Positions 1 through 9,706 of a stretch of DNA of 45,699 nucleotides are shown here, piece after piece. Each line of letters opens with the position of its first letter. Position 1 is the stretch's first letter. The DNA comes from a virus: IMG/VR virus record IMGVR_UViG_3300030329_001912, positions 1 to 45,699 of that record; one strand, given 5' to 3'. The translations under genes were made by a program, and so were the position numbers. Below the pieces are notes generated by a model. That model searched no databases, was not told the DNA's origin, and saw only the letters and a list, made by a program, of their open reading frames with translations.

Positions 1-1119
1 AGCTTCTAATGTATTTTCAGATGCTAAATGTTGTTGCTTTTGCATTTCAGCTTGAATATTAGCTTGATATTTAACATTATCTTTATTAAAAGTATTTAAT
101 TTATTTTGCATAGCTGCTTGATAAGCAGAAATGTATGAATTTATTTTTTGTATTTGAGCAGCTGCTAATTCAGTATCTTCTTCATTTTGTATAAAATCTC
201 CAAGAACTTGAAACCATTTATTAACATTTACATTTTCATCATCAAAATCATAGTCAAGAGCAGTCCACGATGTATTATCCCAAGATGTTAAATCAACTGA
301 AGTAGAATTTGCTGGGCTATCTCCAGTAGGAATTTGAGGAGGAGTATAGGAAGGAACATCTCCACTAATATCACCTTTAGCAGTAGTTGTTACACCTGGG
401 GCAGATATTGTTATAGTAGGAGCTGATACACTAATAGTTAAAACACCTGGGTCACTATCTCCAAAATCTCCCAATGTCCAATAATCATTAAAGGCAACTC
501 TACTTGTTAAACTTGGTTTAGTATATGCAGGTGCGGTCGTACCAAAACTAACAGAACTAGATGTAAGGGTAGGTACATCTGGAGGAACTGCAGCTATTGA
601 TACAGTTGGCATTTCAGCTGAAGATAATTTAGAAAATTCACTAGAAGCTGCATGAAATACAACTGCATTTCTTAAATCACTATCATCATCTATCTTAGAA
701 GAATCTACATATAAAACTCTCGCAGTTGCAGAATCAGTTGGGTCAGGTTTAACTATAACTACTGTACCTTTATCAGTAACTGCATTATCAAGATAATACT
801 TTGGGTATGTAGCTGTTGCTAAATGTAAACTTGAAGAATTTCCTATAAAACCTTTCATACTATATGGAACTTCAGTTGCACTAAGTCCATTTCTAGATAC
901 ATCTAATATACTATCAGTCGCAGTAGGCATAACCACACTAGTCCCTTGTGAAGTATTTCCACCATGACTAGATGGAGTTGTAAGGGTAGCTGCCCATTTT
1001 AATAAATTCTTTGGAACACTAGATACTACAAACTTCTGAGCAGAAATAAGAAACTGTGCATTTGCAGTCCCTACTCCTGTTATATTTTGTATATCAGCTG
1101 CTATATTTGTTGTTGCCAT
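1..1119 (-). CDS. Virion (neck/tail-region) protein, 3' end cut by window edge
   Basis: The reading frame is open for 373 codons from the ATG at 1119 to base 1, beginning MATTNIAADIQNITGVGTAN. The N-terminal two thirds are rich in Thr, Ser, Val and Pro, as in beta-structured virion proteins; the last ~70 residues are Gln/Ala-rich and helical (AAAQIQKINSYISAYQAAMQ). It lies between the capsid/jelly-roll genes and the nozzle-like gene, so a connector, neck or tail role is inferred from position; I recognise no specific family. If the window is circular, the frame crosses to base 45699 and adds only Tyr before TGA, so the full protein would be 374 aa. A strong hairpin lies just upstream at 1140-1170. 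No strong ribosome-binding site is visible. Confidence 0.8.
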   Translation of the reverse strand, partial: MATTNIAADIQNITGVGTANAQFLISAQKFVVSSVPKNLLKWAATLTTPSSHGGNTSQGTSVVMPTATDSILDVSRNGLSATEVPYSMKGFIGNSSSLHLATATYPKYYLDNAVTDKGTVVIVKPDPTDSATARVLYVDSSKIDDDSDLRNAVVFHAASSEFSKLSSAEMPTVSIAAVPPDVPTLTSSSVSFGTTAPAYTKPSLTSRVAFNDYWTLGDFGDSDPGVLTISVSAPTITISAPGVTTTAKGDISGDVPSYTPPQIPTGDSPANSTSVDLTSWDNTSWTALDYDFDDENVNVNKWFQVLGDFIQNEEDTELAAAQIQKINSYISAYQAAMQNKLNTFNKDNVKYQANIQAEMQKQQHLASENTLEA

Positions 1120-1139
1120 TTTTTCATTTCTATTTTAGT

Positions 1140-1170
1140 AGTATAGGGAGGTATCGAGCCTCCCTATACT
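1140..1170 (-). terminator. 12-bp perfect hairpin after the capsid genes
   Basis: AGTATAGGGAGG (1140-1151) pairs perfectly with CCTCCCTATACT (1159-1170) around a 7-base loop. It lies between the jelly-roll gene and the next late gene. On the transcribed minus strand the stem is followed by ACTAAAATAG rather than a U-tract, so it is not a textbook intrinsic terminator. A partial attenuator, an RNase processing site or a 3'-end stabiliser for capsid mRNA is equally possible. On the plus strand it is followed by TTTAATC. Confidence 0.6.
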
Positions 1171-1216
1171 TTAATCTATATATGACGCTATTACCCCGTC
1201 AATTTAAGACTATTTA

Positions 1217-2038
1217 TTAACTAGGTGGGTCGCCTTGGTCATCCAATACTCCAGTTTCAAGCTGTTCCAATATAACATCGCAAGCAGCTGCGCTAGAGTG
1301 AAGCATGAACATGAAAGGAGTGAAAACGTCACCAGTGTCAAAAGTCACATCAGCAGTTGGAGATGTTGTAACTGCTCTACCATCTAATCGGTAAGAAGCA
1401 ACTCCAGCTTTTGAAATGCGAATTTCTACTGTGTGAGATTCTCCATCTCCCCAGTTGTCTGTTGTATCAGTAGTAACTGTAGTAGCATTATTTAAAATGC
1501 TTTCTACTTTAATGTCGCCACTAATAGCATTAAGGCAAGCCACATCAGTATAGTTATCTAATGCTGCATTTGAAGCTTGTGATTTTAATCTAAAACCAAA
1601 AGCGCAATCATCAGTAATACTAACATCTTGGATAGAATACCTAAGTTTAGCATAGAAACCAGCAGTTCCGACTGTAAAAGAATCAACACCTTCGATTCCT
1701 TTAGTGCCAGGATAGCTCATTGCCCATTGAAAACCTTCGTCATCTGCTGCATCACCTTCGTAATTCATTCCAGTAGATGCTACAGAAGGGCCATCAATAG
1801 CTTGAGTTCCATTATAAGATGCAGCTAACTGCAATCCATATATAGAACCAGCTCCTGCTGGATATTGATGCAAGACTACATCTTGAGCAGTACCATCAGC
1901 AAGCTTTTGAGCTCCGCCGAGAACGCCATCATCAAGTATCAATGGAGGTCTATCAAATGTCCAAACATTCTTTTTATTAATAAGAACGTCATCTATTATG
2001 CCACCTTGTCTGTTTTGTCCGTATAGAGGAATACCCAT
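1217..2038 (-). CDS. Jelly-roll/lectin-like capsid-associated protein
   Basis: 273 aa, starting MGIPLYGQNRQGGIIDD. The central part has alternating polar/hydrophobic strands such as FYAKLRYSIQDVSITDDCAF, followed by HTVEIRISKAGVASYRLDGR. Such patterns are seen in concanavalin/LamG-like beta sandwiches that decorate phage heads. It starts 12 bases after the major capsid gene stop, with a GGAGGTAAT-type site upstream, so it should be highly expressed with the capsid. Decoration or head-fibre function is inferred from position and fold-like pattern only. Its 3' side is marked by the hairpin at 1140-1170. Confidence 0.75.
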   Translation of the reverse strand: MGIPLYGQNRQGGIIDDVLINKKNVWTFDRPPLILDDGVLGGAQKLADGTAQDVVLHQYPAGAGSIYGLQLAASYNGTQAIDGPSVASTGMNYEGDAADDEGFQWAMSYPGTKGIEGVDSFTVGTAGFYAKLRYSIQDVSITDDCAFGFRLKSQASNAALDNYTDVACLNAISGDIKVESILNNATTVTTDTTDNWGDGESHTVEIRISKAGVASYRLDGRAVTTSPTADVTFDTGDVFTPFMFMLHSSAAACDVILEQLETGVLDDQGDPPS

Positions 2039-2050
2039 TTATATTACCTC

Positions 2051-3652
2051 CTATTTCCAGACGGCATGGGCTTCAGGCATCTGCCATTCCATACCGGCTT
2101 CGGTTTGAATTAAGTCAACTCTACGGTCAACACCACTATTTTCTAATGTTTGAACACCAACATAAATCGCAGTATCACGATTTAGTCCATTTCCAACTAG
2201 AGGTCTGTATTTACAATGACTCATATTAACGCCAAGCATCTTTATTTGAGTGCCATCTAAGTGTACATTACGAGCAATATTCATAACACCATAAGGAGTT
2301 GAAATTTGAGTAATATCTACACCAAATACATTCTTTTTGCCACCAATACTAAAATCAGCTCTACCAGCCATATTGCTAGCTCCAGCTGTTTTTCTCATAT
2401 TAGCAGTAAAGTATCCACTTAGCTTATGAAGCCAGTTGTATACATCTGTTGAAACCATGAACAATGTCGCATTTGCATTATTGTGTCGTGGGTCTAGGAA
2501 TTGTGACATATCGTCAAGGAAGTCATCTTGTGCTTTTGTTCCTGTTCCACCCATTCCAGAGCCATCAAAAATATTCCCATAATTAAGAATAAAATCAACA
2601 GCACCTTGAGTGTACTGAGTTCCATCAACAGAAGCTTGAGAACCAAATAACAATGAAGTCTCAATATCCCATTTGTGTTCAATCAGCTTTTCACGCCAGA
2701 TTCGAGCAAACTCATTTGGTTCGTACTTAAGTACTGTTGCACGAGTGGTATTATCCATAGCAAGTGCAGTTTTCCAAATTTGAGTTAATCCAAAACCGGT
2801 TGAGAAAGGCTGGTCTTTCCATGTTTCAGGGTAGCCTGTTCCTTGGCCGTGAGCAGTTCCCACAACGTATGACCTAGCTTTTTCAAGCACATTAGCTATA
2901 TTAGCACTTGAGACAGTTCCAAGTGGGTCATCCCCACAATAACTAGCTAAATACTTAATAGTAGTTGCGCTTGTAGCTTTAACAATTGTTCCTGTAATAG
3001 GAGTCCAATATGCTGTTCTTGCTCCATCGTCTTCTGCAGCTCCATCAGATAAATCATGAAAAGTTACAGAACCGCTCTCATTAGAGTGAACGGTATCGAT
3101 TCGGACAAGAATATAATCATCTACGTCATTAGATGTAACTGCCGCTCCAGATGTCATACCACCAGCATCAGTATTACTTAAATTAACTTTAAGTACCTGG
3201 TCTTTAAGTAAGAATCCAGGCTGAGTGCCAGATTGTCCAACTAGAACATCATTACTAGTGTTATTGTTAACACTTCCAATATTACCACTTGACTTATAGT
3301 CAGTAGCCATTAGAAGCTTAACTTGTTGTCCTGATGATGTTGTTAAAGAAGCATTTCCAGTTGTTTTCAACTCAGCTTCAGTAAAAACATTAGAACCACT
3401 ATTGTATCCAATTACATATGCATAACGCTTATGATAAGACGGTCTACGTTCTGTGAATTTAAACTCAGGGTCATCGGTAGGCTTTTTGGCGACTTTAGAT
3501 ACAAATCGGAAGAAAGGGTCTTGAGCTATCGAAAGCTCAGAAACTCTATCACCGAAACTGTATTTCCGTCTAAGGTCACCTGTGTCTTTTGAAGTACCAT
3601 CAGACCATGTTGCCACATCTGAATATGTACTTGAGCCAAATACATCAGCCAT
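2051..3652 (-). CDS. Major capsid protein (probable)
   Basis: 533 aa. The gene follows portal and scaffold-like genes in the usual head-module order. The sequence is typical of large podovirus-type coat proteins: an N-terminal helical part (RKYSFGDRVSELSIAQDP), a long middle, then KYEPNEFARIWREKLIEHKW and a C-terminal beta-rich segment ending AGMEWQMPEAHAVWK. The length suggests an HK97-fold protein with an insertion domain; residues about 95-240 are Ser/Thr/Gly-rich and could be that insertion. No catalytic motif is expected or seen. The assignment rests on gene order, size and composition, since I cannot run a structure search. Confidence 0.8.
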   Translation of the reverse strand: MADVFGSSTYSDVATWSDGTSKDTGDLRRKYSFGDRVSELSIAQDPFFRFVSKVAKKPTDDPEFKFTERRPSYHKRYAYVIGYNSGSNVFTEAELKTTGNASLTTSSGQQVKLLMATDYKSSGNIGSVNNNTSNDVLVGQSGTQPGFLLKDQVLKVNLSNTDAGGMTSGAAVTSNDVDDYILVRIDTVHSNESGSVTFHDLSDGAAEDDGARTAYWTPITGTIVKATSATTIKYLASYCGDDPLGTVSSANIANVLEKARSYVVGTAHGQGTGYPETWKDQPFSTGFGLTQIWKTALAMDNTTRATVLKYEPNEFARIWREKLIEHKWDIETSLLFGSQASVDGTQYTQGAVDFILNYGNIFDGSGMGGTGTKAQDDFLDDMSQFLDPRHNNANATLFMVSTDVYNWLHKLSGYFTANMRKTAGASNMAGRADFSIGGKKNVFGVDITQISTPYGVMNIARNVHLDGTQIKMLGVNMSHCKYRPLVGNGLNRDTAIYVGVQTLENSGVDRRVDLIQTEAGMEWQMPEAHAVWK

Positions 3653-3708
3653 ATTATCACCTTTTTTGTTTAAGGGTTACGGCTTAGAGTATTCTCGATT
3701 AAGAAATT

Positions 3709-4602
3709 TTAAATACTAAAAGCCTTTTCTAGTTCACCTTCAGAACCTAAAAGGGCATCAAATATCTTATCGTCAGGAGATTGTTCCACTACTGCGCCTC
3801 CCTTAGTAGCTAAGGAATTTGGAATTTCTTGTACTTCACGCATTTTTTCTCGCATCTCATCCCTTGTTTTTGTGGCTATTTTATTATCACGATTCTTACG
3901 ATTCATTAAATAGTAAATATCCTCAAGTTCGAGAGACTTAGATTTCGCAAAGTCTACAAACTCTGCCCACTCATCATCATTCAGCTCATGCTGTTGACGA
4001 AAAGCGGCTTCTTTAGCTAACCTGTGATTTTCAGAGCGTTGTCCTTGTAAAGCTTTTCCAAGTCTACGTTGGACAATGCCATCAATGGTTGCGCCAAGGA
4101 CTTTTGCAGAATCCGATTCGGGAGTTCCAAAAGCATCCTCAGCATCAAACACGAAATCTTCGGGAAGATTAAGTTGTTGTGCCATATTTTCAGGTGTCTG
4201 ACCACCACCCTCAAAATAATTTCTCACATGAGTAATTAAATTGGGGTCGTCTCGCATAGCATCTAGGATTGGCATATAAGGTTCAAGCTCTTGGAGCTTT
4301 CCATTTAACCTTTTAGCTTCTCTACTAGAATCGCTATACCTTTTTTGCATTGTATCCACATCAACCACTTCTGGATTTGTTTCAACATGCTCTTGACCTT
4401 CACTAGGGCTCGTAAGTGTGTTATCACTAATAGAATCCGAGGTTAGCTGCGAAGAATCGTCTAATATCCCACCGTTAACACTTTCATCTAAGGCTTCGAA
4501 AAAATTATCGCTTCCTCCAATTAATGCGTCAACTGCTTCAGGGTTAGGATTAGTATTCTCTTGTTCGGGGGCCATAACGGCGTTGCCTTGTTCTTGAGTC
4601 AT
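3709..4602 (-). CDS. Scaffolding-like head assembly protein
   Basis: 297 aa, strongly acidic and Asn/Gln/Ser-rich at the N-terminus (MTQEQGNAVMAPEQ). A helical middle follows (MQKRYSDSSREAKRLNGKLQ, then a YMPILDAMRDDPN segment of the kind common in scaffold proteins), and the C-terminus is charged (KTRDEMREKMREVQEIP). Position directly between portal and capsid genes, high charge, predicted helices and lack of aromatic beta segments all fit a phage scaffold, which assembles with the coat protein and is lost on maturation. I see no Ser-His-Asp protease signature, so a protease-scaffold fusion is unlikely. The start is supported by a GGAGAAAAATGT context. Confidence 0.7.
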   Translation of the reverse strand: MTQEQGNAVMAPEQENTNPNPEAVDALIGGSDNFFEALDESVNGGILDDSSQLTSDSISDNTLTSPSEGQEHVETNPEVVDVDTMQKRYSDSSREAKRLNGKLQELEPYMPILDAMRDDPNLITHVRNYFEGGGQTPENMAQQLNLPEDFVFDAEDAFGTPESDSAKVLGATIDGIVQRRLGKALQGQRSENHRLAKEAAFRQQHELNDDEWAEFVDFAKSKSLELEDIYYLMNRKNRDNKIATKTRDEMREKMREVQEIPNSLATKGGAVVEQSPDDKIFDALLGSEGELEKAFSI

Positions 4603-4660
4603 ACATTTTTCTCCATTTTATTAATTTGACAAATTAGGAATTTTAATAGAATAGTTACAA

Positions 4661-6913
4661 CTATTCTTTTTCATCCTTTTCTTTGTCTTGTTTTAAGTCA
4701 TTTCTCATTTCATCTCTTAGTCTTTCAAACTCAACTTTCAACATTCCTTTTAGTAATTTCTGTTGAGCTTGTGTATCTATAACGTCTTTTCTAATTTCGT
4801 TAGATGCTTGACCAACCTGCATCTTGATACCTGCTTGTACTAATTGACGCTCCAAAGTCTCAATAGTTCCATCTTTATCTTTAACGGCTTCTTCCATAGA
4901 TTGTAATTGACTTTGAAGTTGTGAGTACATTGATTTTCTTTCAACAATTCCTTCTTTATTTCTAATATCGGTTTCAGCTATCATCGCAATATCATCAATC
5001 AATCCAGCTTGGAACCATCTGAAATATTCTTCTAATAATGCCCATCTATTTACAGGCATTGTAGCTCCTGCTATTACTCTTACGTCAAATCTTGCAGTTG
5101 CATAATCTTTAAATTTACCAATCGCTTCTCCATAATCATTGTAAACTGGAATATTAATAGCAACTTCTTTTTCTTGGTCTGGAGTTTGACCTGCTTCAGG
5201 TTGTACAATTCTAAATACTTTTTCAATTGAATAATGTCTTTGAGCCATCATTTGGAAACATCTACCTAAATGTTCTAATGCAGGTTCTACAATACTACCC
5301 ATCCATGCTTTAAGTCTTCTTGTTCCAAATTCATCATTCGCAAGTAATCCTCTATAAGTCTCAGGCTGTTCTTGTGTAAATCCCATCATCGCAGAAGGAA
5401 CTCCACTAATATATTCTGCATCTGACTTACCTTCTTGAACTACAGAGTAAAATGCATTATTAATTGGAGCGGGAAGAACAGGAGTTGGAGCTGCAAATCC
5501 TTGACGATATTTCAATAAAGCCCCAGGTGAAGATGAATACTGTTCCCATTCTTCTTCTGGAACAGAGCCTTCTTCGTACATCCATCTTAGATTAGATGCT
5601 AGGTTTGCATTATGTAACATAATCTGATGAGCTTTATTAATCTCTTGTTGTTTACCAATCAAAGGAACAACTGCACTCATTGGATATGGTGTTCCGCTAT
5701 ACATATAAGAAATTGGAACAATAGGATAATCTTTAATACCGGGTATTGTATATTCATATAAGAATACTTCATCTCCAACTGTACAAGTTAATACAATTCT
5801 ATTTTCATAAAACTTTATTGCATCAACAATATTCTTTTTTGCATCACTATTCATTAATAATTGATAATCAGATTCACTCATTACTTGCTGAGTAATTGTA
5901 GTTGCAGCTTCTTGAGCTTCTGACATCAATTGGATTCTTTGTTCTTCTATTGCCTGAGCAGCCATCTTTTGAGCTTTTTCTAATTCTAACTGTGCTCTCT
6001 CAGGTATCATCTCTCCAGCTTCTACAGCTTGTTGTAATTGTAATTCTTTTTCGATTATTCCTACTTCAATCTCTTTCTGAAATTCTTCTATTTTTTCTTC
6101 TACTTGCCTTTGAATTAAATCTAATTCAGCAGGGCTTGGCTTTACTCTTATATATACATTACGATAAGGAAATTTCTTTTTAGAATATGTTTCATAATAT
6201 GCTACAATGTCATCATCTTCAGCATCAAGATTAACTCCCATAGTAATATCTTCTGGTTGAATCGTAAATGATTCTTCTGTATCTCTTTGAGAATAAGATA
6301 CTACTTCGTTACTACGAGCAACTTTTTTAATCTTAGCTGCATGCTCTGGTAACATATTCATTAAAGTAGAACGAGAAAGATTCTTTCTAATTGTTATAAA
6401 TGTAGCATCTCTAAATAAGAAATCTCTACTTGCAGGGTCTACATATACATCATAAGGGTCAACTCTTTTAAAGACCACTTCTCCTAATCCATTATCTTCA
6501 TCTCTATCTACATCTACTAGAAAATATCCAATACCTTTTGTAAGACTATCTAATACTACTTGACTATATAATGATTTACCATTTGATAAATACCAACAAT
6601 AATCTGCTATATCAGAATGAACTTGTGCAGCTTCTACATCATCACCAGTTGCTCCTACAGCTTTCCATCTTGGATTATTAGCCGTAACAAAGTATTTCAT
6701 AATCTCTACAATAGGAGTTACCCTATTAATAGTAAATGTTGGCATACCAGCTTCTTCTAAAGAATCAACCTCTGCTTTTGATAATTGTTCATTTAAATAA
6801 AAATCAAAACCTTTTTGACTAAGTGTTTGCCATCTTTGTCTATGACTATTATTTGCTTTCTCCCAAAGTTGTTTATTGGTTTGAGCTCTTTTCTTATTTG
6901 TCATTCTAGCCAT
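4661..6913 (-). CDS. Portal protein
   Basis: 750 aa, within the range of large podovirus (P22-like) portals. It has the usual features: a helical N-terminus, a core containing DSLTKGIGYFLVDVDRDEDN and DPYDVYVDPASRDFLFRDAT (the 'VDPASR' segment is common in P22-type portals), a long coiled coil around residues 260-345 (EEKIEEFQKEIEVGIIEKEL), then QQEINKAHQIMLHNANLASN. The C-terminal ~110 residues are highly charged and coiled (LQSQLQSMEEAVKDKDGTIE), like a barrel or crown extension. The dodecameric portal forms the DNA entry vertex and docks the terminase. The start shares one base with the stop-side neighbour, indicating translational coupling in the late operon. Confidence 0.88.
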   Translation of the reverse strand: MARMTNKKRAQTNKQLWEKANNSHRQRWQTLSQKGFDFYLNEQLSKAEVDSLEEAGMPTFTINRVTPIVEIMKYFVTANNPRWKAVGATGDDVEAAQVHSDIADYCWYLSNGKSLYSQVVLDSLTKGIGYFLVDVDRDEDNGLGEVVFKRVDPYDVYVDPASRDFLFRDATFITIRKNLSRSTLMNMLPEHAAKIKKVARSNEVVSYSQRDTEESFTIQPEDITMGVNLDAEDDDIVAYYETYSKKKFPYRNVYIRVKPSPAELDLIQRQVEEKIEEFQKEIEVGIIEKELQLQQAVEAGEMIPERAQLELEKAQKMAAQAIEEQRIQLMSEAQEAATTITQQVMSESDYQLLMNSDAKKNIVDAIKFYENRIVLTCTVGDEVFLYEYTIPGIKDYPIVPISYMYSGTPYPMSAVVPLIGKQQEINKAHQIMLHNANLASNLRWMYEEGSVPEEEWEQYSSSPGALLKYRQGFAAPTPVLPAPINNAFYSVVQEGKSDAEYISGVPSAMMGFTQEQPETYRGLLANDEFGTRRLKAWMGSIVEPALEHLGRCFQMMAQRHYSIEKVFRIVQPEAGQTPDQEKEVAINIPVYNDYGEAIGKFKDYATARFDVRVIAGATMPVNRWALLEEYFRWFQAGLIDDIAMIAETDIRNKEGIVERKSMYSQLQSQLQSMEEAVKDKDGTIETLERQLVQAGIKMQVGQASNEIRKDVIDTQAQQKLLKGMLKVEFERLRDEMRNDLKQDKEKDEKE

Positions 6914-7641
6914 TAATATCTCCCTAACTCTGGTAATTTACTTCTAATAATTTCTCTTGAAGGAGTAATATTTTTAATATAATCAACTGGTATTGATTTT
7001 TTTATTTGTATTTCTCTTGCCCCAGGCAATAGTTCCCCTCTACTCCATCCTTCTCTGACACTTGGCCAATATCCCCCAAATCTTCCATATTGTTTCCACA
7101 TAGGGCCTCCCACTGCATATTGTTCCATAAAACTTGGGTCAATATCAAATTCAATTAAGTCTCCTCTGCCAGGTATAGGTCTATTCATAAAATCATCAGG
7201 AGCCCATCCTGCTCCAGCAACATGCTTTTCAGCAATTTTCCCATGATGTTTACTTTGTTGGTATCCACTTGCAATAAAAGGACTTTGTTGTCCAAAAATA
7301 TCTCCTTCATAATCAGGGCTTCCTTTTAATCTACCACCTTGTATCATAGTTTTTGCAGGTTTTGTAACTCCTCTAAACATTTGTACACCAGCAGGTCTTC
7401 CTATTAGCAATGTAAGAGCATACATAACTGCATCTGTCTTTGCTTTACCAGAAGTTTGTGGAATTAATCCATATAAAGAACGAACATTTTGCCTTGAAGA
7501 TTCATATTTACTTTCCCAATTATCTCCATACTTATCTTTAAAAAATTGTTCATCTACTCCCCAAAGATTTTCCTCAGCGTAATCACCTATTCTATCAGCT
7601 AAACTATCCCACATTGTTTTCTTCTGTTCTTTAGGAGGCAT
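6913..7641 (-). CDS. Possible ADP-ribosyltransferase-like protein
   Basis: 242 aa between lysin-like and portal genes. Residues 87-92 (QMFRGV) resemble the first Arg/Tyr-Arg-Gly motif of ADP-ribosyltransferase folds. The middle (PFIASGYQQSKHHGKIAEKH, about 121-140) and the later beta-like segment GDLIEFDIDPSFMEQ (about 160-174) sit where such proteins carry the second strand and 'value-in-beta' elements. Phage structural operons often encode such enzymes as cargo that modifies host proteins. I do not see an unambiguous R-S-E or H-Y-E triad, so function is unproven; it could be an ordinary head-associated protein. The N-terminal 70 residues are charged and have no recognised domain. Confidence 0.4.
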   Translation of the reverse strand: MPPKEQKKTMWDSLADRIGDYAEENLWGVDEQFFKDKYGDNWESKYESSRQNVRSLYGLIPQTSGKAKTDAVMYALTLLIGRPAGVQMFRGVTKPAKTMIQGGRLKGSPDYEGDIFGQQSPFIASGYQQSKHHGKIAEKHVAGAGWAPDDFMNRPIPGRGDLIEFDIDPSFMEQYAVGGPMWKQYGRFGGYWPSVREGWSRGELLPGAREIQIKKSIPVDYIKNITPSREIIRSKLPELGRY

Positions 7642-7644
7642 TTA

Positions 7645-8133
7645 CTATCTTAACCACTTCTTTACAACTTCAACAAAATGCTCTGGGTCACCCTTCCCTA
7701 ACTCAGAATTATAATATTTCTTCCAATAATCTGCTTGACCTTCTATACTACTAGGCATTTTCTTAGGAACTCTCCAATACTTTAAACGACAATGAATAAT
7801 CCCTGCCGCTATATTCTTTTCTAATATATCTGCCCATAATTTTTCATCAAAATTTTGCCAATGCTTTAAATCAACCATACTAGCTTCAGCGCATTTCCCC
7901 ATTAATTTTTTTCTATGTTTAAGATAGTGAGCTAGATTATCTACACAGGTTGCAGGCTCTACTTGCCAGAAACTTCTCGCGGGGCCGTCTCCCATTTGTC
8001 TAATATACTCATATCGTGATTCAACAATCCCAGTAGCAAGTACTAAGTCAACTGCACTTTCACTTGCAAACTTCTCTCCCATCTTTTCACAAGTATCAGA
8101 TATCAATGAACGCATTTGTTTTACACTAATCAT
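7645..8133 (-). CDS. Lytic transglycosylase/lysozyme-like protein
   Basis: 162 aa with the segment GIVESRYEYIRQMGDGPARS followed by FWQVEP. This matches the pattern E-S-x...G-x-G-x-A-x-x-x-x-Q-x-E-P of phage goose-type/SLT-like muramidases. Glu38 is the likely catalytic acid, and the QVEP motif is the substrate-groove strand. A helical C-terminus follows with LKYWRVPKKMPSSIEGQADY, typical of this family. There is no signal peptide or membrane segment. It could be the endolysin, released by the holin-like protein at 13274-13435, or a virion-associated peptidoglycan hydrolase. It sits one base from the large terminase gene stop, in the late operon. Confidence 0.65.
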   Translation of the reverse strand: MISVKQMRSLISDTCEKMGEKFASESAVDLVLATGIVESRYEYIRQMGDGPARSFWQVEPATCVDNLAHYLKHRKKLMGKCAEASMVDLKHWQNFDEKLWADILEKNIAAGIIHCRLKYWRVPKKMPSSIEGQADYWKKYYNSELGKGDPEHFVEVVKKWLR

Positions 8134-8134
8134 A

Positions 8135-9700
8135 TTAAGCCACTATCCAACTTTTTGCCTTCTTCTTTGGTTTGAACCATATTTTTTTCTCCTTATCTTT
8201 CTTCATATTTGGCGGAAACGAATGTATTTGAGAGTAGTAAAGGCTCTCTATGGTATCGTCATGAGCCATTTTGGGGCCAAAAGTAATGATTTCGTTGATT
8301 AAATCAAACATATTTTTCCTCAAAAAGACCGTTCCTGTACTAAAACGAGCTGAAAGACCACTATAAATACGATTACGCTTGTTAGTTCCACCTGGTTTCT
8401 CTGGAATAACTGATATATCGAACCTATTTAATCGTCTTCTTTCATCATTTAATGCCTGAAATATAGACCTATTCATAGCAACATCCTCTACTGTGGAGGA
8501 TATGCAATTATATTTTTGATGTAATTCTAATATATAATCAACTACACCTTTCTTTCCTATAATCTCTCCTGTCTCTGGAGACTTGCTTCCAATAGTAGGT
8601 ACACTTCTATGTCTTTCATATTCTAATACATATAATTCATTATTTGCATCAATAGCAATTACCATTATTACTGAAAAGTCAGCATGCTTAGTATCTATGT
8701 CTGTAGCTGGGTCACATCCTATAAATGTATTAACAGGAATCTCATCTCCATCTTTAACAATATAGCTTACTCCATCCTCATATTTATAATATCCATCCCA
8801 ATATCTTGTATGTTGTCTTGTCCATACTGCGTCTTCATCACTCATTACTTCCATCATATATTCTTGGAAAAACTTTTGAGGTTGTCCAGAATCTTGATAG
8901 AATTTCTTTTTTTCTTGTAATTTCTTTTTACTGAAGAATGAAGGCCATAAAGTATTATTATCGTCAGTAAGAGCTTTATATGTAATTACATTCCAAGCAA
9001 AGTCATCATTATTTTTTTTAGCTTTCGCATGGCTAGTAAGAAGATTATTAATAAAGGAATCATAATGTACGGGAGTGCCATTAACACGCAACCGGCCAGT
9101 ATGAGGCTCAAGCGCGGGATAAACGACAGCAGTGACGAGGTTTGCATTTTTTTCTCTTGCTTCTCTTGTAATTGTATTTGCTTCATGTTCAAAATCATCC
9201 AATACTATCAAATCATATCTTTTATGTAGTTTTGCTCCACCACGAATACCAGATACATTTGATTTACTAATTAATTTACATCCATTTGTCAATTCTACAT
9301 CTTCCTCTGTCCACTTAGTTCCTCTCATATTCCCAAAATAATACTTTATTTTATCATTAAATTCAATATGATGTTTAATATAATCCATATTTCCTACTGA
9401 TAACTTCTGAGTAGCTGATACCCATGCATAGAATAAGAAATCATCTTTTGGACAAAAAACAAAATCTTTTAATATTGATGCTTTAGTAAGTACGGTCTTA
9501 CCATGACCTCTAGGAATAATAATTGCTACTTGTTTTACTTCCTTATTATCTATAACATCAGCAATCTCGTAATGAAAGAAAGGAGTTTCACTACGCATAA
9601 AATCATCTGATAAAAATAATTTGCCAAATGATATCAAGTCTTTATTTGCAAGTCTTAAAGCTTCTTCAGCTTCACTTACATTCTGACTATTTATATTCAA
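8135..9700 (-). CDS. terL: Terminase large subunit
   Basis: 521 aa. ATPase motor: Walker A IIIPRGHGKT (about 60-69), Walker B DLIVLDDFE (about 163-171) and the GTP coupling motif (208-210). RNase H-like nuclease: first acidic residue in IGCDPATDID (Asp330), a middle acidic segment SSTVEDVAMNRS (about 401-412) and a final pair HDDTIES (about 480-486). Both the packaging motor and the headful/site-cutting nuclease are therefore intact. The enzyme pumps DNA through the portal and cuts the concatemer. The small subunit is about 2.6 kb upstream in the same operon, separated by several accessory genes, which is unusual. Confidence 0.95.
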   Translation of the reverse strand: MNINSQNVSEAEEALRLANKDLISFGKLFLSDDFMRSETPFFHYEIADVIDNKEVKQVAIIIPRGHGKTVLTKASILKDFVFCPKDDFLFYAWVSATQKLSVGNMDYIKHHIEFNDKIKYYFGNMRGTKWTEEDVELTNGCKLISKSNVSGIRGGAKLHKRYDLIVLDDFEHEANTITREAREKNANLVTAVVYPALEPHTGRLRVNGTPVHYDSFINNLLTSHAKAKKNNDDFAWNVITYKALTDDNNTLWPSFFSKKKLQEKKKFYQDSGQPQKFFQEYMMEVMSDEDAVWTRQHTRYWDGYYKYEDGVSYIVKDGDEIPVNTFIGCDPATDIDTKHADFSVIMVIAIDANNELYVLEYERHRSVPTIGSKSPETGEIIGKKGVVDYILELHQKYNCISSTVEDVAMNRSIFQALNDERRRLNRFDISVIPEKPGGTNKRNRIYSGLSARFSTGTVFLRKNMFDLINEIITFGPKMAHDDTIESLYYSQIHSFPPNMKKDKEKKIWFKPKKKAKSWIVA

Positions 9701-9706
9701 ATTATT

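Noticed and set aside
1628-1828. Plus-strand 66-aa frame inside the jelly-roll gene
   Set aside because: Antisense shadow of a well-supported late gene, with no ribosome-binding site. The same applies to other frames antisense to the portal, large terminase and giant genes.
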